Assembly: GCA_938010615.1 (NCBI GenBank)
Contig: CALLUY010000089.1
Coordinates: 1 to 42,089, forward strand
Source: an uncultured Pirellulaceae bacterium
GTDB lineage: Bacteria; Planctomycetota; Planctomycetia; Pirellulales; Pirellulaceae
Length of the DNA: 42,089 bases
Direction of reading: 5' to 3'
In this document: piece by piece, positions 17,589 through 24,941 of the stretch
Layout of the letters: each line of letters starts with the position of its first letter
Numbering within the stretch: position 1 is the first letter of the stretch
The notes under the pieces: generated by a model
What the model was told of the DNA's origin: nothing
Databases searched by the model: none
Seen by the model: only the letters and a program-made list of their open reading frames with translations
Program-made: the position numbers and the translations under genes

Positions 17589-18121
17589 TTGAGGTGCTCC
17601 TCAATCGCGGCAACGATCGTTTCCGGATCGGCCATGCGGCCCATTCCTTTTTGTCGGCAGCTCAACCATCCTTCTTGCGGATCAACAAAGTGAACGCCAT
17701 CGCTACGAAGTTGCTCAACGTTGCGTTGAACGGAAGGCTGATTCCACATCTCGACGTTCATCGCCGGCGCGACGATCACGGGACCGGTGAAACACAAGTA
17801 AAGTGTTGAAAGTAAATCGTCGGCCTGACCATTGGCCGCGTTGCACAGAAAGTTCGCCGTTGCCGGCGCAACGCAGAGCACTTTGGAGTCGCGAGCCAAT
17901 TCGATGTGAGCACCTAATGGCATGGACGGATCAAAGAGTTCCGTCGCAACAGGTCGGCCTGTCAACGCCATCAGTGTTGCGGGTCCGAGGAATCGCTGAG
18001 CCGATTCGGTCATCACTGCTTGAACGCTGTAATCCTTTTGGACCAAGGCACTGGTAAGTGATGCCGCTTTAAAAGCTGCAACGCCACCGGTGACGGCAAT
18101 GATGATGTCAATCGATGGCAT
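17585..18121 (-). CDS. coaC: Phosphopantothenoylcysteine decarboxylase, stand-alone
   Basis: 178 residues. The FMN enzyme decarboxylates 4'-phospho-N-pantothenoylcysteine to phosphopantetheine. Family motifs present: VTGGVAAFKAASLTSAL, a His in LGAHIELAR, the CVAPATANFLCNAANGQADDLLSTL stretch (read as APATAN...GQADDLL), the catalytic PAMNVEMW, and the substrate loop WLSCRQKGMGRMADPE containing the conserved Cys. Length fits a stand-alone HFCD flavoprotein rather than the Dfp fusion. It overlaps coaB by four bases. Confidence 0.93.
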   Translation of the reverse strand: MPSIDIIIAVTGGVAAFKAASLTSALVQKDYSVQAVMTESAQRFLGPATLMALTGRPVATELFDPSMPLGAHIELARDSKVLCVAPATANFLCNAANGQADDLLSTLYLCFTGPVIVAPAMNVEMWNQPSVQRNVEQLRSDGVHFVDPQEGWLSCRQKGMGRMADPETIVAAIEEHLK

Positions 18122-18159
18122 GGGGGAACTCGGTTACAGCTTTGTTGGTCTGCATGTGT

Positions 18160-18420
18160 TTACATGCTGTCTAGGTCGAGCTCCGGAGTCGATTCGAAGT
18201 CTGGTGAACTTCCGGTGCCAATGTTGCTGTTGGCATCCAAGTAAATTTTGTCCTGCAGAATCTCTTCGAGAACGAGCGACATCTTGTCCGCGCCGTTGTC
18301 TTCGACCAAAGGACGTGAGCCTTGGTTCAGTTGAACCAGACGTTTTTGAATGAGCGTTGACAATTTGAAACGGCCACCGACCTTGCGAACAATTTCTTCT
18401 TCTTTGAGTGCATCGTACAT
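18160..18420 (-). CDS. rpoZ: RNA polymerase omega subunit
   Basis: 86 residues. Omega helps fold and hold the beta-prime subunit. The recognisable part is MYDALKEEEIVRKVGGRFKL followed by LSTLIQKRLVQLNQGSRPLV, the omega pattern of a first helix, then GGRF, and xxxKRxxQL. It is placed straight after gmk, the same order as in many bacteria. The C-terminal 30 residues are acidic and Ser/Pro rich and not conserved. Confidence 0.88.
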   Translation of the reverse strand: MYDALKEEEIVRKVGGRFKLSTLIQKRLVQLNQGSRPLVEDNGADKMSLVLEEILQDKIYLDANSNIGTGSSPDFESTPELDLDSM

Positions 18421-18424
18421 AGTG

Positions 18425-19015
18425 TTAGGATTTCTCCGCGATTTCTGTTAGCAGCTGACAGATTTCATCGACGGTCTGCTGAACCGACGTGTTGTAAACA
18501 ATGTGTTTGTAGTGCGACGAAGCTTCAAGCTCGCCAGTGGCAACTTCCAAGCGACGCTTTAGATCCTCTTCGGATTCGGTCCCTCGTCCCCGCAAGCGAC
18601 GTTCAAGTTCTTCGGTAGAACCGGGGTGAACGAAGATTGTAATTGCGTCGGGCTGAATTTTAAGGACTTTCAGGGCTCCGACTACGTCTAACTCCAGGAT
18701 TATCCATTTCCCATCCCGCAGAGCCTGATTCACCGGCTCTTTCAGCGTTCCGTACATGTCGCCACGGCCAAAAACCTCCGTGTATTCAAGGAATTCGTCC
18801 TTTTCAATGTGGCTCTGGAACTGTTCGCGGGTCAGGTAGTGGTAGCTGACCCCGTCAGTTTCACCGGGCCGTCGAGCCCGCGTTGTGGCAGAGACACTTT
18901 CGCAAATCGGCAGTTTGCAGTCTTGCCGCAGTTGCTTGAGGATCGTCGTTTTGCCGACTCCCGACGGTCCGGAGAAGATGATCAGCCGGCCAGCGATGAC
19001 ATTGCTTTCACCCAT
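18425..19015 (-). CDS. gmk: Guanylate kinase
   Basis: 196 residues from the ATG at 19015, which has GGAG five bases upstream; a GTG one codon earlier overlaps the yicC stop. The enzyme phosphorylates GMP to GDP. Seen: P-loop GPSGVGKT (about 16-23), the GMP-binding pattern SATTRARRPGETDGVSYHYL (read as TTRxxRPGExxGxxYxY), EYTEVFGRGDMYGT, LELDVVGA and the lid RLRGRGTESEEDLKRRL. Neighbours yicC and rpoZ are its usual partners. Confidence 0.95.
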   Translation of the reverse strand: MGESNVIAGRLIIFSGPSGVGKTTILKQLRQDCKLPICESVSATTRARRPGETDGVSYHYLTREQFQSHIEKDEFLEYTEVFGRGDMYGTLKEPVNQALRDGKWIILELDVVGALKVLKIQPDAITIFVHPGSTEELERRLRGRGTESEEDLKRRLEVATGELEASSHYKHIVYNTSVQQTVDEICQLLTEIAEKS

Positions 19016-19017
19016 CA

Positions 19018-19881
19018 CTACTCCACATTCTGGACCATTTCGCGGATCCGCTCGATCGCGGTTTTGACTTCAACCACGTGAGTCGCAATATCGCTGTCAT
19101 TTGCTTTGGAGCCAATCGTGTTGGTTTCGCGGAGAATTTCCTGGACAAGGAAATCAAGTTTTCGGCCTGCCTGTTTGGTGTTGGAAACCGTCTCCCGAAA
19201 GTGATCCAAGTGCGTTCCAAGGCGAACTGTTTCTTCCGCGATGTCGACTCGATCGGCAAAGATTCCAACTTCGCGAATCACGTCGACGGGAGAATTTTCG
19301 ATGTTGTGTTTTTCCAGCAGTGACTGGATTCGTTCAGTCAGCCGTTTGGAATACGCTTCCGCGATCTTTGGCGAAAGCTCACGAATTGATTCGAGGCGTT
19401 GACCGATTGAATCGATGTTGCCAAGCATGTCTTGCTGCATGGCGTTGCCTTCTTGGGCTCGCATTGTTTCTAGATTGGAGAGCGCTTCGTTGACGGTTGC
19501 TTTTAGGTGTGGCCAGAGTTCGGTTGGATCAACACCCGTTTTTTCAATGACGGCACCGGGTAGTCCAAGCACGGATTCAACACTCACGCTTTGACTTGAA
19601 CCAGCGATTTCGGATAGCTGCAACCAGTAAGCTCGAATCAGTTCTTCATTGAGTTCGAAGTTACCTTCGCCGATTGATTTGACAGAAACTCGAAGTGTGA
19701 CCGTTCCGCGATGAATGCGATCACGAATGATCCCCTCAATCTTCGATTGGGTCTCAACATCGAGATCGGAATAGACGTTTAACTTCAGATGCCGGCTGTT
19801 GACCGTGCGGATCTCGACAGATATCTGAACGTTGTCGTTGTGGAAACGGGCTTGCCCGTGTCCCGTCATACTTAAGAGCAC
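19018..19881 (-). CDS. yicC: YicC/YloC-family endoribonuclease
   Basis: 287 residues from a GTG at 19881. This start gives MLLSMTGHGQA, matching the family's usual MxxSMTGFGxA, and AAGG lies six bases upstream; a TTG at 19899 would add six residues. Other family segments are EIRTVNSRHLKL, the C-terminal FADRVDIAEETVRLGTHLDHF (read as DRxDIxEExxRLxxHLxxF) and the KLDFLVQEILRETNTIGSKAND pattern. YicC has been reported to be an RNase. It precedes gmk with almost no gap, as in many bacteria. Confidence 0.93.
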   Translation of the reverse strand: MLLSMTGHGQARFHNDNVQISVEIRTVNSRHLKLNVYSDLDVETQSKIEGIIRDRIHRGTVTLRVSVKSIGEGNFELNEELIRAYWLQLSEIAGSSQSVSVESVLGLPGAVIEKTGVDPTELWPHLKATVNEALSNLETMRAQEGNAMQQDMLGNIDSIGQRLESIRELSPKIAEAYSKRLTERIQSLLEKHNIENSPVDVIREVGIFADRVDIAEETVRLGTHLDHFRETVSNTKQAGRKLDFLVQEILRETNTIGSKANDSDIATHVVEVKTAIERIREMVQNVE

Positions 19882-19929
19882 GGAACACCTTTGATTCAAA
19901 CGGTCGTGCGGAAGCTGGGCTTCCTCGAA

Positions 19930-20445
19930 TTACTGGTCAGATTCAGCGTCGGTCGCGTCGCTGCTTTCGGTTGAGCTCTCATCCGCAGAGCCTTCGCCTT
20001 CTGTGGCAGATGCATCGTCGCCAGTCGCTGGCTCGGCCGAGTCAGACGCCGCGGCATCAACTTCGCTTTCAGCATCGCCGGACGAAAGCATCGAAGCTCC
20101 CGCTTGAGGTTGCGGCTGACTATCATACTGATCCTCTTGTGCGAAAGGATTGGTAGGTTCCTCTGGCGGATTGTATCGTGCGATTGTGACCATGCAGAGC
20201 GTGATCCAAACCAGTGCACTTACGACCGTGATCTTTGTGAACGCGTCACCTGCTTTGGCACCGAAAGCGCTGTCGCCGCCACCGCCACCGAAGGCAGCTG
20301 TGAGGCCGCCACCTTTACCGCGTTGGATCAGGATCAGGAAGATCAGCCACAACGAGACAAAGAACAGTAGCAACGTCAGCAACGACAAACCGATGTCGGC
20401 AAGGACAGGTTGGAAGAGTACGGCAATTGGAAAATCAACGGTCAT
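19930..20445 (-). CDS. secG: SecG preprotein translocase subunit with long acidic tail
   Basis: 171 residues. SecG is part of SecYEG, the export channel. Two membrane helices (LTLLLFFVSLWLIFLILI and VVSALVWITLCMVTIARY) flank the diagnostic loop LIQRGKGGGLTAAFGGGGGDSAFG. After about residue 95 the protein continues as a low-complexity tail rich in Glu, Asp, Ser and Ala, making it roughly twice the size of a typical SecG. It sits between tpiA and yicC; tpiA-secG adjacency is common in bacteria. Confidence 0.92.
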   Translation of the reverse strand: MTVDFPIAVLFQPVLADIGLSLLTLLLFFVSLWLIFLILIQRGKGGGLTAAFGGGGGDSAFGAKAGDAFTKITVVSALVWITLCMVTIARYNPPEEPTNPFAQEDQYDSQPQPQAGASMLSSGDAESEVDAAASDSAEPATGDDASATEGEGSADESSTESSDATDAESDQ

Positions 20446-20494
20446 GTTTTACTCGATACAGGACGCGAAAAACGCGTGAGTGAATTGAATGTTC

Positions 20495-21250
20495 TTAAGC
20501 ACCAGCAGCTTCAATGATTGCGGCGAAGCTGTCCGCTTTTAGTGCCGCACCACCGACGAGTGCTCCGTCGATGTCTGGACAAGCCATCAGTTCGGCTGCG
20601 TTGGCTGGTTTGACGCTGCCGCCGTAGAGAATCCTAACTCCATCTGCTACTTCTTGATTATAACGGGTTGCCAGCAGGGTGCGAAGATCAGCATGGACCT
20701 CCTGAGCTTGCTCTGGAGAAGCGGTTTTCCCCGTGCCGATCGCCCAAACTGGCTCATAAGCGACCACGACTTCAGCCATTTGGTCCGCTGAAACCCCTTC
20801 CAACGAGCCATCCATTTGGGACTGAACGACTTCCATCGTCTTGCCAGACTCACGTTCTTCAAGCAATTCGCCAACACACAGAATTGGCTTGAGGCCAGCC
20901 GCCAACGCCGCGTGCAGTTTTTGGTTAATGAGTTTATCGCATTCTCCGATGACGTTGCGGCGCTCGCTGTGGCCTAGGATCACGAATTCGCATCCGAGAT
21001 CTTTCAGCATTTCGGTGCTGGTTTCGCCAGTGAAAGCTCCGTTGCCTTCGAAGTAGACATCCTGTCCGCCAACGGCGACTTTGCTGTCCGAGACGGCCGA
21101 AAAAACACTGTCGAGGTGAACGAAAGTTGGGCAAACAAGCACATCGACTTCACCATCGCCAGCGGCCGCACCGACACCCCGAGCTAAATCGACAGCTTCG
21201 TCGCGCTTAAGGTTCATTTTCCAGTTTCCAGCAATCAGTGGGCGTCGCAT
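20495..21250 (-). CDS. tpiA: Triosephosphate isomerase
   Basis: 251 residues, normal length. It interconverts dihydroxyacetone phosphate and glyceraldehyde 3-phosphate. All catalytic motifs are present: GNWKMN (Asn9, Lys11), the catalytic His in ILGHSERR, the catalytic Glu in AYEPVWAIGTGKT, which also includes loop 6, and the phosphate-binding ILYGGSVKP and GALVGGAAL. GAGG lies five bases before the ATG. First gene of the minus-strand run through the sulfotransferase. Confidence 0.97.
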   Translation of the reverse strand: MRRPLIAGNWKMNLKRDEAVDLARGVGAAAGDGEVDVLVCPTFVHLDSVFSAVSDSKVAVGGQDVYFEGNGAFTGETSTEMLKDLGCEFVILGHSERRNVIGECDKLINQKLHAALAAGLKPILCVGELLEERESGKTMEVVQSQMDGSLEGVSADQMAEVVVAYEPVWAIGTGKTASPEQAQEVHADLRTLLATRYNQEVADGVRILYGGSVKPANAAELMACPDIDGALVGGAALKADSFAAIIEAAGA

Positions 21251-21443
21251 GAGATCCTCGGTGGGAGGGTTGAGAATGGCGTTAATTGAACGCGAGATTC
21301 TAGTGCTTTTGAGTGCTTTGGCTAGGTGGAAATCGCCGGTTAAGCCGTGGGAATCGCAACCCGATAGGCCTGTGATTCCAAGCGAGTAGTGTTCGCTTAC
21401 TTGCGAGGAGATCGCATGTTTTTGGTTTGTCCGTTCAAATCCT

Positions 21444-21502
21444 AACCCGAAGCGTGAGCGAGGTGCACCTTGCTACCTCGCTTACGCGTTTTGAAGTTGC
21501 AG
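21444..21502. repeat. Dispersed palindromic repeat, copy 2
   Basis: AACCCGAAGCGTGAGCGAGG ... CCTCGCTTACGC then TTTTGAAGTTGCAG. Same structure and nearly the same sequence as 5499-5554, about 16 kb away. The stretch 21251-21443 before it shows nothing I can name. Confidence 0.8.
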
Positions 21503-21536
21503 ACATTTTTTATTCCGAAGGAATTTCAGCCAGTAG

Positions 21537-21675
21537 CCGGAGGTCGAGCGTAGCGACCACCTCCGGAACCCTAAGTATGCACGATTCGATCCCGTCGGGA
21601 TCATGTTTGCCATCGACCGAATCCGGTGATGGCGCTGCGCTTATCACCGGCTAATAGCTTGAATCCCTTCGGGAT
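21537..21675. repeat. Cluster of short REP-like palindromes
   Basis: Four separate hairpins in 140 bases: CCGGAGGT/ACCTCCGG (21537-21566), GATCCCG T CGGGATC (21588-21602), CCGGTGAT/ATCACCGG (21623-21650) and ATCCCTTCGGGAT (about 21662-21674). No coding potential. This looks like a repetitive-extragenic-palindrome landing site. Confidence 0.65.
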
Positions 21676-21686
21676 GGGCCGATATA

Positions 21687-21740
21687 GTGCAACTTCAAAA
21701 CTTACGCGTAGTGCAACTTCAAAACTTACGCGTCGGGTTA
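21687..21740. repeat. Dispersed repeat, shortened tandem copies
   Basis: GTGCAACTTCAAAACTTACG followed by CGTA and the same unit again, ending GTCGGGTT. Two tandem 24-base copies of the short form also found at 5697-5726, in the same reverse orientation relative to copies 1 and 2. Confidence 0.75.
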
Positions 21741-21839
21741 TGTTTGGCAATACGAAACGCCGAAACTGCCTGAATAGCGGAGTCTTACGGCAGCCCATGC
21801 AATTTCCTGTTGCACATCGGGATTGTATTTGCACTCAAT

Positions 21840-22259
21840 CTACCGGCGGTAACCGCGGTAGCTGTCAGAGGGCCTTGAATTTCCGCGATAGCTCCGCTGA
21901 GCACCATAGCCGCGGTAAGGGGAGGGCTGTGAATCACCTCGATAGCCTCGAGCCATACCCGAATAGCCTCGAGCCATACCCGAATAGCCACGTTTGCCGT
22001 AGCCTCGATAAGCATCTCCTCGGTATCCGCCGAGCCGATTACCGGCGGGCAGATTTCGGATCGCTTCAGGTGATGTCCATTTTGTGACATCCGGTCGTTT
22101 TGCACTCTCGTCAGCAACTGCGCTGCCTGCAGCTACCCGAGGAGCCGCTTTGTAAGCGGCCGGCTTGTACTTCTCATCGCAGCCCGTGCCAACCAACAGG
22201 CAAATGATGCAAGTTATGGCGATTGAAGGAATTGAGTAGTTGTGAGGTGAGTAAGACAA
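21840..22259 (-). CDS. Lipoprotein with YRG/GYSGMAR repeats, hypothetical
   Basis: 139 residues. A signal peptide ends in a lipobox, LLVGTGC (Cys about residue 27). The middle (KYKPAAYKAAPRVAAG, KWTSPEAIRNLPAGNRLGG) is followed by about 60 residues of Tyr-Arg-Gly repeats: YRGDAYRGYG, two GYSGMAR units (a 21-base DNA tandem at about 21940-21985) and repeated SYRG, ending RGYRR. It is very basic and aromatic, a composition seen in proteins that bind polyanions or phase-separate; the actual role is unknown. Divergent from the Cys-rich modular gene. Confidence 0.65.
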   Translation of the reverse strand: MSYSPHNYSIPSIAITCIICLLVGTGCDEKYKPAAYKAAPRVAAGSAVADESAKRPDVTKWTSPEAIRNLPAGNRLGGYRGDAYRGYGKRGYSGMARGYSGMARGYRGDSQPSPYRGYGAQRSYRGNSRPSDSYRGYRR

Positions 22260-22775
22260 CTTGAATCCGATTGTTTCGAGTCAGACGGTAACTTACATCG
22301 TCCAGTGTAGAGACGGGAATTGAGCGCAAGACACGGAAATTATCAACCAAACCTGCGGCCTACCATTCAATGTTGTTTGACACTTCAGATTAGTCAAGCC
22401 CTTCCCAGTCCGCAAACTCGATGTTCATCAATTTGCCAGTACTTTCGTTACGACAGGCGGATAAGTCATGAACCTCATTCAGTTCGGCACGATGCAGCTG
22501 TATGCCGGCGGTGTCGAATATAGATATGACACATTGAATGCAGGTACGGATTGAAAGATCCAAAGCCAAAAAAAAGGAGTTCGGTTTTTGTCCACACAAA
22601 TGGATGGTGTGGCCCGACGCTCAAAGAACTCAGATTTCAGCGCAAATTTCAAGCCTCATCCAACCGTTGGGTTAACCCCTGACGACCAGGAGCTGAAGAG
22701 GCGGCCGATACGATCAACTTCGTTGGATGGTTTGAAGTGAAATCGAAAGTTCAAAACTCAAGGAGACGAGTCTCA
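22260..22775. other. Divergent intergenic region without a convincing gene
   Basis: About 516 bases between the YRG lipoprotein (-) and the Cys-rich protein (+). A hairpin CCACAC/GTGTGG lies at about 22592-22612. Short open frames occur but none has homology or a good start context. The promoter of the Cys-rich gene must lie here; no clear hexamer pair was found. Confidence 0.4.
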
Positions 22776-24347
22776 ATGAACATTAAGTTAGCTTCAGCAA
22801 TGCTCTTTTGTAGCGTTGTGTTGAGCTGCAGCATCAGCGAAGGTCAATTACTTGACCGGATGCTGTCTCGAGTCGGTTGTTCAGCCTGTGCCAGTGCAAG
22901 TGCATGTGATACAGGCTGCGACTCAGGTTGCGGCGGAGAAATTATGTCTGGCGGTTGCGGTGCAGCAGCATCATGCGGCGGCGGACCAGGCATTCTTGAC
23001 AAAATCAAAGATCGTTTGGCAAGGGTTGGTTGCGGTGGCGGATGCCAAGCAGCTGCACCTGCTCCATGCGGTTGTGTAGAGCCAGTGGTTGAGTCATGCG
23101 GTTGCGATGCAGCTCCAGCACCATCTTGTGATGGCGGTTGCGGTGGCGGCGGACTTGGTCTTTTGGACAAACTGAAAGGTCGACTTTCATCAATGGGCAG
23201 TGGTTGCGGTTGTGCCGCTCCTGCTGCAGATTGTGGCTGCGAAGTTGCACCTGTTATTGCCGCTCCATCATGTGGTTGCGATGCAGCTCCATCTTGTGGT
23301 GGTGGTCGACTTGGCCTGATGGATCGGTTGCAAGGTCGCATCGCTCCGCTCGGTGGCGATTGTGGCTGTGCCACTCCTGCTCCAGCACCATGTGCAGCAC
23401 CGGCTCCAGCGCCATGTGCAGCACCGGCTCCAGCGCCATGTGCAGCACCGGCTCCAGCGCCATGTGCAGAGCCAGCCCCAGCACCATGTGCAGCTCCTGC
23501 TCCGGTTAGTTGCGGATGCGATGCAGCCCCAACATGTGGTGGCGGTGGTGGATTGCTTGACCGACTCAAGGGTCGCATGTCATCAATTGGTGGTGGCGGT
23601 TGTGGCTGTGCCGCTCCTGCTGCTGACGATTGCGGATGTGCAGCACCTGCTCCAGCTCCTTGCATGACTCCAGTGATGCCTGCTCCAGCCTCTTGTGGTT
23701 GCGATGCTGCACCTGCTGCAGATTGCGGATGCAACGCCGGTGGTGGACGAATTCGTGGAGCTCTCGGAAAAGTTCGCAGCTCTGCTGCCGGACTTCGCGT
23801 TCGAGGCTCATCATGCGGTTGCGATGCAGCTCCATCATGTGGTTGCGACGCTGCTCCAGTTTCATCTTGCGGATGTGAGTCATCTTGCGGTGGAACTTCA
23901 CGCGGTCGACTTTCACTTCTTGATCGTCTTCGCGGGAACCGAATTCCACGTGACCGCGATGGCCGAGTTCTCGGCGGTGGCTGCAACGATGGTTGCAATC
24001 CTCCATGCCCATCAACGGGTGGTGGTTGCGGATGCGATTCAGGTTGCGGTGGATCTGTCGTCATGGCAGCTCCAGTGGCATCTGGTTGCTCATCTTGTGG
24101 CGGTTCTTCAATGGTCGGCGCTGCTCCAATGGGTGGCGAAGTCATCTACGGAGCTCCAGCTGCCAGTGCCATCTATAGCGACGGTTCAATGGAATCTTCT
24201 CCAGTGATCACAACAGAGCCAGCAGTAGAAGCGTCTTCTTCAGAGGGCGTCATCGAAGCCGAAGCATCGCCATCTGATGTGGAAGTTGACACACCTGCTG
24301 TTGATCCTAACGCTTTCATTATCCGCAACGGAAACGCTCGCGGCTAA
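22776..24347 (+). CDS. Exported modular Cys/Gly/Ala/Pro-rich protein
   Basis: 523 residues from the ATG at 22776, with AAGGAG ten bases upstream; the open frame begins earlier but that start lacks support. A signal peptide (AMLFCSVVLSCSISEG) suggests export. The body repeats a two-part module about seven times: a Cys-rich part (SCGCDAAPSCGGG type) and a short amphipathic helix of the pattern GLLDRLKGRxSxxG (QLLDRMLSRVG, GILDKIKDRLARVG, LGLLDKLKGRLSSMG, LGLMDRLQGRIAPLG, GGLLDRLKGRMSSIG, LSLLDRLRGN and a degenerate GALGKVRSS copy). A PCAAPAPA run interrupts module four. The last about 80 residues are acidic and cysteine-free. A strong terminator follows. Function unknown; a disulfide-linked surface structure is the simplest guess. 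Confidence 0.8.
   Translation: MNIKLASAMLFCSVVLSCSISEGQLLDRMLSRVGCSACASASACDTGCDSGCGGEIMSGGCGAAASCGGGPGILDKIKDRLARVGCGGGCQAAAPAPCGCVEPVVESCGCDAAPAPSCDGGCGGGGLGLLDKLKGRLSSMGSGCGCAAPAADCGCEVAPVIAAPSCGCDAAPSCGGGRLGLMDRLQGRIAPLGGDCGCATPAPAPCAAPAPAPCAAPAPAPCAAPAPAPCAEPAPAPCAAPAPVSCGCDAAPTCGGGGGLLDRLKGRMSSIGGGGCGCAAPAADDCGCAAPAPAPCMTPVMPAPASCGCDAAPAADCGCNAGGGRIRGALGKVRSSAAGLRVRGSSCGCDAAPSCGCDAAPVSSCGCESSCGGTSRGRLSLLDRLRGNRIPRDRDGRVLGGGCNDGCNPPCPSTGGGCGCDSGCGGSVVMAAPVASGCSSCGGSSMVGAAPMGGEVIYGAPAASAIYSDGSMESSPVITTEPAVEASSSEGVIEAEASPSDVEVDTPAVDPNAFIIRNGNARG
23388..23483 (+). repeat. 24-base in-frame tandem repeat inside the Cys-rich gene
   Basis: Three near-perfect copies of CCATGTGCAGCACCGGCTCC + AGCG and a fourth diverged one, coding PCAAPAPA. 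The length in whole codons keeps the frame, so copy number can vary without breaking the protein. Confidence 0.9.
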
Positions 24348-24380
24348 ACCGATCAACTTCTCACGAAGTTCGAATCATTG

Positions 24381-24412
24381 CGGCCTGTCGGTTTTCCGGC
24401 AGGCCGTTTTTT
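24381..24412 (+). terminator. Rho-independent terminator of the Cys-rich gene
   Basis: CGGCCTG/CAGGCCG stem extended by CGG/CCG across one T-G wobble, TTTT loop, followed directly by TTTTTT. It lies 33 bases after the stop at 24347. Confidence 0.9.
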
Positions 24413-24486
24413 AATGCGCGGCGGGATGCCGCATTCGAGAGCCGAGGTTGCGGGCGAACAAATAAAGCGAAACTAGCAGCCGAAGA

Positions 24487-24897
24487 CTACTCCGTGGGCT
24501 TTGAGGTAATCTCCCAGAGCACGCCTCGCGTCTGGCTTGGTTCGATAAACGTTGCCGACCCATTGTTGGGAGCAGCATGAGGCTCATTGGGTTTCGGGCT
24601 CAAGCCGTACTCGCTCAATCCCTCCATCGCGGCCCCAATTTCGTCTTTCGTTTGCCAACAGAGATGGTGCAGTCCCTCACCTCGCTCGTCAAGAAACTTT
24701 GAAATCGGATGCGATTCGCTCAATGGTTCAACCAGTTGAAGTTCAACGTTGCCCATGTCCAAATGCGTCAATCGTACGCCCGGCCCATCAAGAACCTCGC
24801 TATACAGGAGGGGTAATCTAAGCGTATCGCGATAAAATTTGAGCGCATCTTCTGTGTTGCGAACCGCAATCGCGATATGATCGAGCCTGTTAAACAT
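24487..24897 (-). CDS. mce: VOC-family protein, methylmalonyl-CoA epimerase-like
   Basis: 136 residues from the ATG at 24897 (an upstream start at 24924 adds nine residues without homology). Two vicinal-oxygen-chelate halves are visible with the four expected metal ligands: His in LDHIAIAV, Gln/Glu in VELQLVEP, His in GLHHLCWQT and Glu in VLWEIT. The pattern and length fit methylmalonyl-CoA epimerase, which interconverts (S)- and (R)-methylmalonyl-CoA in propionate metabolism. Other VOC enzymes of the same size are possible. It is divergent from the dehydrogenase at 24942 with only 44 bases between. Confidence 0.78.
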   Translation of the reverse strand: MFNRLDHIAIAVRNTEDALKFYRDTLRLPLLYSEVLDGPGVRLTHLDMGNVELQLVEPLSESHPISKFLDERGEGLHHLCWQTKDEIGAAMEGLSEYGLSPKPNEPHAAPNNGSATFIEPSQTRGVLWEITSKPTE

Positions 24898-24941
24898 ATT
24901 GGATTCCAGATTTTTACTGACCAACCCGTGAGGGAAAAAAG

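Noticed and set aside
22390..22599. 69-residue minus-strand frame in the gap before the Cys-rich gene
   Set aside because: No ribosome site, signal peptide or recognisable domain.
23388..23483. Tandem repeats as a CRISPR array
   Set aside because: Units are head-to-tail without spacers and encode an in-frame peptide repeat.
22844..24145. 433-residue open frame antisense to the Cys-rich gene
   Set aside because: It mirrors the repeats of the sense gene (Pro/Gln/Ser-rich), lacks start signals, and the sense frame has signal peptide, ribosome site and terminator.
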